In this document: in pieces, positions 37,703 through 43,305 of the stretch
How positions within the stretch are numbered: the stretch's first letter is position 1
Layout of the letters: each line of letters begins with the position of its first letter
Origin: Pigmentiphaga sp. NML030171
GTDB lineage: Bacteria; Pseudomonadota; Gammaproteobacteria; Burkholderiales; Burkholderiaceae_B
Reading direction: 5' to 3'
DNA length: 64,000 bases
NCBI RefSeq assembly: GCF_002188635.1
Contig: NZ_NINX01000039.1
Coordinates: forward strand, 62,001 to 126,000
Program-made: the position numbers and the translations under genes
The notes under the pieces: model-generated
What the model was told of the DNA's origin: nothing
Databases searched by the model: none
What the model saw: only the letters and a program-made list of their open reading frames with translations

Positions 37703-38686
37703 ATGAAAACCGTCAAGCCATTCCGTCTGTTGCCGATCGCCTGGGCGGCGGCCTGCGTCGCGGCCGCCGCGCCGGCCACCGCCACCGATGCCTATCCTTC
37801 GCGTCCGATACGGCTGGCCGTGGGATTCGCGCCGGGCACCGGGCCCGATATCCTGGCGCGCACGCTGGGCCAGAAGCTGGGCGAGTTGATGGGGCAACCG
37901 GTGGTGGTCGAGAACCGCGCCGGCGCGGGCGGGCAGATCGCGGCCCAGTTCGTCGCCAAGGCTCCGCCGGACGGCTATACCGTGCTGATCGCCGACGTCA
38001 GCGCCATCAGTATCGCGCCGGCGGCGTTCTCCAAGCTCGGCTACGATCCCGTCCGCGAACTGGCTCCGGTGTCGGAAGTGGTCAAGACCGATTTCATCCT
38101 GGTCGTGCCCAACACGTCCGCCGCGCGTTCGGTGGAAGACTTCGTCAAGCTCGGCCAGAGCCGTGACAAGGTCAACTTCGGTACTTTCGGCGCCGGAACC
38201 CCCGGCCATTTCGGCGCCGAGATGTTCGCGGAGCTGGGCCGGTTCCGCATCGAACCCATCCACTACCGCGCCACGGGCGACGCCGTATCGGCGGTCGTGA
38301 GCGGCGACGTCAACGGCGTGTTCATGTCCACGGCGCTGGCCACGGCCCAGGTCAAGGGAGGCAAGATGCGGGCCCTGGCGACCACCGCGCCCCGGCGTTC
38401 GCCCTTGCTGCCGGAAGTGCCGACATTCATCGAGGCCGGATATCCCAAGGCCGATTTCTCGGCCTGGTTCGCCCTGTTCGTGCCGGCGGGCACGCCCGAG
38501 CCGGTCATCGCCACGCTCAATGCCAAGGCAGTGGCCGCGGTGCAATCGCCCGAGGCGCGCCAGCGGCTGGAAGAGGCCGGCTTCAGCATTTCCGGCACGA
38601 GCGCGCAGGAGACGCGCCGGATGATCGAGGCCGAAACCGAACGATGGAAGAAGATCGTCGCGGCCACGGGGTTCAAGGGCGACTGA
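37703..38686 (+). CDS. Bug-family solute-binding receptor (tripartite tricarboxylate receptor)
   Basis: The 327-residue periplasmic protein has a signal peptide ending at APATA and Bug motifs YPSRPIRLAVGFAPGTGPDILAR, VVVENRAGAGG, GTFGAGTPGHFGAEM and LPEVPTFIEAGYP. Bug proteins bind carboxylates and other small acids, and are expanded in Bordetella and relatives. GGAG lies 5 nt before the ATG at 37703. It closes the ligase/hydratase/SDR operon, so it probably captures the acid that the operon degrades. No TctAB membrane subunits are adjacent. Confidence 0.92.
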   Translation: MKTVKPFRLLPIAWAAACVAAAAPATATDAYPSRPIRLAVGFAPGTGPDILARTLGQKLGELMGQPVVVENRAGAGGQIAAQFVAKAPPDGYTVLIADVSAISIAPAAFSKLGYDPVRELAPVSEVVKTDFILVVPNTSAARSVEDFVKLGQSRDKVNFGTFGAGTPGHFGAEMFAELGRFRIEPIHYRATGDAVSAVVSGDVNGVFMSTALATAQVKGGKMRALATTAPRRSPLLPEVPTFIEAGYPKADFSAWFALFVPAGTPEPVIATLNAKAVAAVQSPEARQRLEEAGFSISGTSAQETRRMIEAETERWKKIVAATGFKGD

Positions 38687-38697
38687 GACGGCGAACT

Positions 38698-39654
38698 TCA
38701 CCCTTCCTGCATCAGCGAGCGCCGGTTGCGATTGCGCATCTCGCTGGCCACCTCTCGCATGACGTCGATGAAGAGCCGCGCCCCCTCGGGCAGTTCGCCC
38801 GTGCCGAGAGTGGTCAGGCCAACCGCCGCCGACGTGGGGCTGGTGTCCACGGGCAGGGTGCGGGCCAGGCCGTCGTCCAGGTCGAGTTCGATCACGCCGT
38901 AGGGTACGAACCAGATCGCATCGCCGGTCCGCATCAGGCTGCGCGCCATGGTCGAGGACAATGTCTCCACCAGTTGCTGAGGCATGCCTATGCCGCTCGA
39001 TTGGAGGAAGGTCTCGGCCGCGGGCCGGATGTAGGTCCCCTTCATGGGCAGCACCATGGGATAGGCCCGGACGTCGGCCGGCTGCAGCGCGGGGGCGTCC
39101 AGCAGCGGGTGGCCGGGACGCACCGCCATGACCAGCGGCTCCATGTACAGATGCTCGAAGGAAATGCCCACCATCTCCGATGGATGGCTGATGCGGCCGA
39201 TCACCAGGTCCAGCTCCCGCAGCTTCAGGCGCACCAGGAGGTCCGCGTTGGTACCGCCGTGCGCGGTGACCACGAGATGGGAATAGCGCGCCTGCATCTG
39301 GCGGATCGCGTTCGGCACCAGGGTGGCGGCGGCGGTGGGCAGGATGCCTATGCGCACGTGCTCGGGCGCCTTTTCGCCCGTCCCTAGCAACTCGAAGCCA
39401 TCGCGCAGCGCGCCGATGGCCTGCGCGGCATGGCGCAGCAGGATGTGGCCGGCCGGCGTCAGCTCCAGCCCTTTGCGATGTCGTAGCGCCAGCGTCTCGC
39501 CGGTGATCGCCTCCAGCTCGGCCAGGCTCTTGGAGACCGCCGAGGGCGTCTGGGCCAGGGCGTCGGCGGCCTTCAGGACACTGCGGTGGCTGGCCAGGGC
39601 GACCAGGCATTGCAAGTGGCGCAGGCGCAGGCGTGGGTCGAGGGTGCGCAGCAT
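38698..39654 (-). CDS. LysR-family regulator (GbpR/PcaQ-like)
   Basis: The 318-residue regulator starts MLRTLDPRLRLRHLQCLVAL with a helix-turn-helix at about 20-45 and a ligand domain typical of the PcaQ/GbpR group that controls aromatic or sugar-acid catabolism. AAGGAA lies 5 nt before the ATG at 39654, preferred over an upstream TTG. It is divergent from the second Bug gene and the sulfatase and converges with the first Bug gene, leaving 11 bp between the stops. Confidence 0.9.
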   Translation of the reverse strand: MLRTLDPRLRLRHLQCLVALASHRSVLKAADALAQTPSAVSKSLAELEAITGETLALRHRKGLELTPAGHILLRHAAQAIGALRDGFELLGTGEKAPEHVRIGILPTAAATLVPNAIRQMQARYSHLVVTAHGGTNADLLVRLKLRELDLVIGRISHPSEMVGISFEHLYMEPLVMAVRPGHPLLDAPALQPADVRAYPMVLPMKGTYIRPAAETFLQSSGIGMPQQLVETLSSTMARSLMRTGDAIWFVPYGVIELDLDDGLARTLPVDTSPTSAAVGLTTLGTGELPEGARLFIDVMREVASEMRNRNRRSLMQEG

Positions 39655-39776
39655 GATTTCCTTTTGCTCAATCAATTTCCAAAAAGATCAACCAATATTA
39701 GCTCCTGCGCTTCTATGATGGCGCCGACAGGCCGGTGCCCCGGAGGGGGCATCCGCATAATCAGGAGGAGTGGGAA

Positions 39777-40742
39777 ATGTCGAAATCCATGGTTCGCGCG
39801 CTGGGACTGGCGCTTGCATTGTCGGCCTCGGCGGGCGCGGCGGCGCAGGGCAGCTATCCGGACAAGCCCGTCCGGTTCGTCGTGAACTTCACCGCCGGAG
39901 GGCCCCTGGACATCATGGCGCGCATGATGGGCGAGCGGCTCAACGCGATCTTCAAGCAGCCCTTCGTGGTCGAGAACAAGACCGGCAGCGGCGGCAACAT
40001 AGGCGCCGCCGCGGTGGCCAATGCCGCGCCCGACGGCTACACGGTGCTGATCGGCCTGGATTCGACCTTCACCGTCAATCCCAGCCTGTATTCCTCGCTG
40101 GGCTTCAGGCTGGATCAGCTCAAGCCGGTGATGCGCCTGGCATCCTCGGGGATGCTGATCGCCGCCCACCCGTCCGCCAAGGCCGACACGCTGAAGGGCC
40201 TGGTCGAGCGCGGCCACAAGGATCCGGTCACGTTCAGCTCGGCGGGCAACGGTTCGCCCGGCCACCTGAGCCTGAGCATGCTGCAGCAGGCCACCGGCAT
40301 GAAGATCAACCATATCCCGTATCGCGGCAACGCGCCGGCCGTGCTGGCGCTGGTGTCGGGCGAGGTTCAGGCCGCCGCGCTGGCCACGCCTGGCCTCTTG
40401 CAGCACGTCAACGCCGGTACCCTGAAGGCATTGGCCGTGACCGGCAGCCAGCGTTCGCCGCTCCTGCCGTCGGTGCCGACCACGGCCGATCTGGGCTACC
40501 CCGAGGTTCGCCAGGATGTGTTGTATCTTGCGATGGTGCCGGCGCAGACGCCGGACGCCGTCGTCCAGACCCTGCGCAAGGCGATGGAGCAGGTGTTGGC
40601 GCAACCCGACGTGCAGCAGCGCCTGCGCGCGATGGACTTCACGCTGGGGACCCTGGACGGCGAGGCCGCCGCCAAGGAACTGGAGGGCGTGCGGGAACGC
40701 TATGCGAAGATCATCAAGTCGGCCGGTATGAAGGTCGATTGA
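39777..40742 (+). CDS. Bug-family solute-binding receptor (second copy)
   Basis: The 321-residue protein has a signal peptide ending at AGAAAQ and the Bug motifs YPDKPVRFVVNFTAGGPLDIMAR, FVVENKTGSGGNIGA, AAPDGYTVLIG and SAGNGSPGHLSLSM. AGGAGGAG (39763-39770) precedes the ATG. The gene is divergent from a LysR regulator and 22 bp upstream of a sulfatase, which suggests that it binds a sulfated or carboxylated compound handled by that enzyme. An AT-rich stretch (39660-39700) with the -10-like TATGAT at 39714 forms the promoter region. Confidence 0.92.
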   Translation: MSKSMVRALGLALALSASAGAAAQGSYPDKPVRFVVNFTAGGPLDIMARMMGERLNAIFKQPFVVENKTGSGGNIGAAAVANAAPDGYTVLIGLDSTFTVNPSLYSSLGFRLDQLKPVMRLASSGMLIAAHPSAKADTLKGLVERGHKDPVTFSSAGNGSPGHLSLSMLQQATGMKINHIPYRGNAPAVLALVSGEVQAAALATPGLLQHVNAGTLKALAVTGSQRSPLLPSVPTTADLGYPEVRQDVLYLAMVPAQTPDAVVQTLRKAMEQVLAQPDVQQRLRAMDFTLGTLDGEAAAKELEGVRERYAKIIKSAGMKVD

Positions 40743-40764
40743 CAACGGAACCGGTACAGTTCGC

Positions 40765-42066
40765 ATGACCAATTTCATCTTCATCCTGGCCGACGATCTC
40801 GGCTACGCCGACCTGGGCTGCTATGGCGGACGCAAGCCCGTGTCGCCCAACCTGGACCGCATGGCCGCGCGCGGGATCCGCTTCACGCAGGGCTATTCCA
40901 ATTCGCCCGTGTGCTCGCCCACGCGTTTCGGCCTGATCACCGGCCGCTACCAGTACCGCCTGCGCGGCGCGGCCGAGGAGCCCATGACCGGCAGGTTCCG
41001 GGGCAGCACGGAGATCGGCCTGCCGCCGGCGCATCCCACCCTGCCGTCGCTGCTGCGCGAGCGGGGATACCGCACCGCCCTGATCGGCAAGTGGCACCTG
41101 GGCTATCCGCCGCATTTCGGTCCGCAGAAGAGCGGATACGAATACCACATCGGCCCCCTGTCGGGCGGCGTGAGCTATTTCAGCCACGTGGATCGCATGG
41201 GCAAGCACGACCTCGTGCGCGACGGCGAACCCGTCAACTACGACGGCCACTACCTGACGGATCTCTTGACCGACGAAGCCGAGAGCTATCTGCGCGCGCG
41301 CGCGGGCGATCGCCAGCCGTTCCTGCTGAGCCTGCACTACACCGCGCCGCACTGGCCGTGGGAGGCGCGCGAGCAGGGGCGTTCCAATCCGGAGACCGAT
41401 CAGGACATCCGCCACCTGGACGGCGGTTCCATCCACGTCTACGGCGAGATGATCAAGGCGCTGGACGAGGGCTGCGGACGCGTGCTGAAGGCGCTGGACG
41501 ACCTGGGCCTGGCCGACGACACGGTGGTCATCTTCACCAGCGACAACGGCGGCGAGCGTTTCTCGGACACCTGGCCGCTGGTGGGAGGCAAGATGGACCT
41601 GACCGAAGGGGGCATCCGCGTTCCCTACATCGTGCAGTGGGGCGACCGGATCGCGTCCGGCTCGGTATCGGCGCAGCACTGCATGACGATGGACTGGACC
41701 GCGACCATGCTGGACATCGCCGGCGTGCCCGCCCATCCCGATTATCCGTTCGACGGCGTGTCCATGTTGCCGGTGCTGCGGGACCCGACGCACGAGTTTC
41801 CGCGCGAGCTGTTCTGGCGCATGAATTATCGCAGCCAGCGCGCCTTGCGCGATGGGCCGTGGAAGTACCTGGCCATCGAGGGCAACGAGTATCTGTTCGA
41901 CCTGTCGGTGGACGAGCGCGAGCGGGCCAACCTGGCGCGCCGCCAGCCCGAGCGCCTGGCGCGGATGCGTGGCCGCTGCGATGAGTGGGATGCCGTGTTC
42001 GGCGCGATTCCCGCCGATGCCCGCAGCGAGCTGGTCTATACGGACAAGGACATGCCCAGCCGGTGA
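40765..42066 (+). CDS. Cys-type sulfatase (formylglycine-dependent)
   Basis: The 433-residue alkaline-phosphatase-fold hydrolase has the sulfatase signature C50-S-P-T-R54 followed by LITGR, so C50 would be converted to formylglycine by an FGE enzyme. Metal ligands are visible in ILADDLGYADLG at the N-terminus and FTSDNGG near 255, with KWHLGYPP near 112. There is no signal peptide, so it should act in the cytoplasm on an imported sulfate ester. It follows the Bug receptor by 22 bp. FGE and phosphonate-monoester hydrolase alternatives cannot be excluded. Confidence 0.88.
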   Translation: MTNFIFILADDLGYADLGCYGGRKPVSPNLDRMAARGIRFTQGYSNSPVCSPTRFGLITGRYQYRLRGAAEEPMTGRFRGSTEIGLPPAHPTLPSLLRERGYRTALIGKWHLGYPPHFGPQKSGYEYHIGPLSGGVSYFSHVDRMGKHDLVRDGEPVNYDGHYLTDLLTDEAESYLRARAGDRQPFLLSLHYTAPHWPWEAREQGRSNPETDQDIRHLDGGSIHVYGEMIKALDEGCGRVLKALDDLGLADDTVVIFTSDNGGERFSDTWPLVGGKMDLTEGGIRVPYIVQWGDRIASGSVSAQHCMTMDWTATMLDIAGVPAHPDYPFDGVSMLPVLRDPTHEFPRELFWRMNYRSQRALRDGPWKYLAIEGNEYLFDLSVDERERANLARRQPERLARMRGRCDEWDAVFGAIPADARSELVYTDKDMPSR

Positions 42067-42172
42067 CGCCGGCACGCCGGCCGGGAACCGGAGACGGCGG
42101 CTCCCGGTCGAAGCAGCATGCGGCCCGGGAGCGGCGCCCGCATGCAGGCAGGCGTACATGGCCAAATGGTCA

Positions 42173-42201
42173 TGGACGTGTCACCGTCCCGCGGATAGAA
42201 T
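42173..42201 (+). promoter_or_regulatory. Probable promoter of the outer-membrane protein/mgtA unit
   Basis: TGGACG (42173-42178) and TAGAAT (42196-42201) are separated by exactly 17 bp. Transcription would begin near 42208 and produce a leader of about 250 nt before the first long gene. The 392-bp space from 42067 to 42458 holds no long gene; its features are this promoter, a small ORF and three hairpins. Confidence 0.45.
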
Positions 42202-42232
42202 CGCGCCGTTCATCAACTGTGGAGACCCTGAC

Positions 42233-42298
42233 GTGGGTACTTGTTCGAGTGGCAGTAGTCGGCCGGTCCTGGTGATCGGCGAACTCTCGGCGAGATAG
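42233..42298 (+). CDS. Small upstream ORF in the leader (21 aa)
   Basis: A GTG-started frame of 21 codons follows GGAG (42221-42224) with 8-nt spacing. It reads MGTCSSGSSRPV, then LVIGELSAR, and ends at TAG 17 nt before a very strong hairpin. It lies just downstream of the predicted promoter. It could be a regulatory leader peptide; coding is not proven. Confidence 0.38.
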   Translation: MGTCSSGSSRPVLVIGELSAR

Positions 42299-42314
42299 CG
42301 CGCGGGTTTCCTTC

Positions 42315-42345
42315 GCCGCCGTCTCGCCGCAAGGCGGGAGGCGGC
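42315..42345 (+). promoter_or_regulatory. Strong leader hairpin with GCAA tetraloop
   Basis: GCCGCC-G-TCTCGCC pairs with GGCGGGA-GGCGGC over 13 bp (one G-U, one bulged G) and is capped by the GNRA tetraloop GCAA. Two weaker hairpins follow at 42393-42410 and 42437-42451. The last one pairs CCTCG with CGAGG, covering part of the ribosome site of the next gene. No T-tract follows, so this is more likely an RNA regulatory element than a terminator. Confidence 0.5.
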
Positions 42346-42458
42346 TCCGGCCGCGGCGTTCGCGCGCGGCCATCCCCTTCCTGATACTGTCTGCCGCCAG
42401 GCGCGGCGGCTCCGTCACGCCCGTGTCGTGTCTCCACCTCGATTCCCGAGGAGGAACC

Positions 42459-43199
42459 GTGCGCATCGACCATTTTCCATTCCATGGCCACCGCGCCGCC
42501 GGCCCGCCCCCCTGGAGGCTGGCGTTGGCTCTTGCCGCCTGCTGCGCGAGCGGCCCCGCCCAGGCGGCGCGCCCCATGATCACCGACGACGCCCGCATCG
42601 TCGACGCCAAGGCGTGCCAGGTGGAAAGCTGGATCCGTCGCGGTGGCGACGGCAACGAATACTGGGCGATGCCCGCCTGCAATCCTACCGGCAACCTGGA
42701 ACTGACGCTGGGCGGCGCCCGCGGACCGGTGGACGGGCACGTGCGCACGACGGACGTGCAGTTCCAGGTCAAGACGCTGCTCAAGCCCCTGGAGACGGAC
42801 AGCTGGGGCCTGGGCGTGGCGGCCGGGACGGTCCGCCATCCCCATGCGGCGGGGACGTCGCGCGATTGGTATGCCTACGTGCCGGCCAGCGTTTCCTTTG
42901 CCGCCGACCGGCTGGTCGTGCACGGCAACCTGGGATGGATGGACGCCGCCGATACGGGCAGCCGCCACGCGACCTGGGGCCTGGGGTTCGAGGCCCGCCT
43001 GGCCCAACGTACCTGGCTGATTGCCGAAACCTTCGGGCACGACCGGCGCCGGCCGTCCTACCAGTTCGGCCTGCGCCACTGGCTGGTGCCGGACCGCGTG
43101 CAGATCGACGTGACATACGGCAACCGCATGGGCATGGGCAGGGAAGAACGATGGATCTCCCTGGGCCTGCGCCTGTTGTCGCCGGCCTTCCTGCCCTGA
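42459..43199 (+). CDS. Exported, probably outer-membrane protein of unknown function
   Basis: The 246-residue protein has a signal peptide (LALALAACCASGPAQA) and alternating aromatic/polar strands to the C-terminus, like a small beta-barrel of the phenol-degradation MetA type (PF13557-like). Two cysteines in KACQVESWIRRGGDGNEYWAM and MPACNPTGN may form a disulfide. The start is GTG at 42459 behind an excellent GAGGAGG site. It lies 106 bp upstream of mgtA on the same strand with no obvious terminator between, so the two may be expressed together. I do not recognise a specific function. Confidence 0.68.
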   Translation: MRIDHFPFHGHRAAGPPPWRLALALAACCASGPAQAARPMITDDARIVDAKACQVESWIRRGGDGNEYWAMPACNPTGNLELTLGGARGPVDGHVRTTDVQFQVKTLLKPLETDSWGLGVAAGTVRHPHAAGTSRDWYAYVPASVSFAADRLVVHGNLGWMDAADTGSRHATWGLGFEARLAQRTWLIAETFGHDRRRPSYQFGLRHWLVPDRVQIDVTYGNRMGMGREERWISLGLRLLSPAFLP

Positions 43200-43226
43200 C
43201 GGACTTTTCATCGACACACGAGAACC

Positions 43227-43259
43227 ATGCCCGACCCAGAACATCCACCGCCTGCCTGA
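43227..43259 (+). CDS. mgtL-like leader peptide before mgtA (10 aa)
   Basis: The short frame encodes MPDPEHPPPA and stops at TGA 46 nt before the mgtA ATG. Of nine residues after Met, five are Pro and two are acidic, the composition that makes MgtL of Salmonella and E. coli sensitive to low Mg2+ because such nascent chains destabilise the ribosome. GAGA lies just upstream as a modest ribosome site. Its last three codons and stop lie in the 5' arm of a perfect 9-bp stem (43250-43288), so ribosome stalling or drop-off would change the RNA fold in front of mgtA. Confidence 0.55.
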   Translation: MPDPEHPPPA

Positions 43260-43288
43260 CCGCGCGACGCAGCGTGAAGCAGGCAGGC
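43250..43288 (+). promoter_or_regulatory. Stem-loop overlapping the mgtL-like ORF
   Basis: GCCTGCCTG (43250-43258) is perfectly complementary to CAGGCAGGC (43280-43288) with a 21-nt loop. The 5' arm is the end of the small ORF, and the 3' arm ends 6 nt before the mgtA ribosome site GGAGAAG (43295-43301). This is the geometry expected of a translation-controlled switch. Confidence 0.5.
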
Positions 43289-43305
43289 CGAACCGGAGAA
43301 GAAAA

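Noticed and set aside
37529-39610. A 693-codon minus-strand frame spanning the first Bug gene and the LysR gene
   Set aside because: It is composed of antisense of the Bug gene and an out-of-frame reading of the LysR gene; both real genes have intact motifs.
41281-41310. Short GC-alternating run (CGCGCGCGCG) as a repeat or Z-DNA element
   Set aside because: It encodes the conserved reading frame of the sulfatase (LRARAGD) and is ordinary for this base composition.
42219-42275. Alternative small ORF reading METLTWVLVRVAVVGRSW in the same leader
   Set aside because: Its GTG would lie only about a dozen bases after the predicted transcription start and has no ribosome site; the overlapping ORF at 42233 has GGAG at proper spacing.
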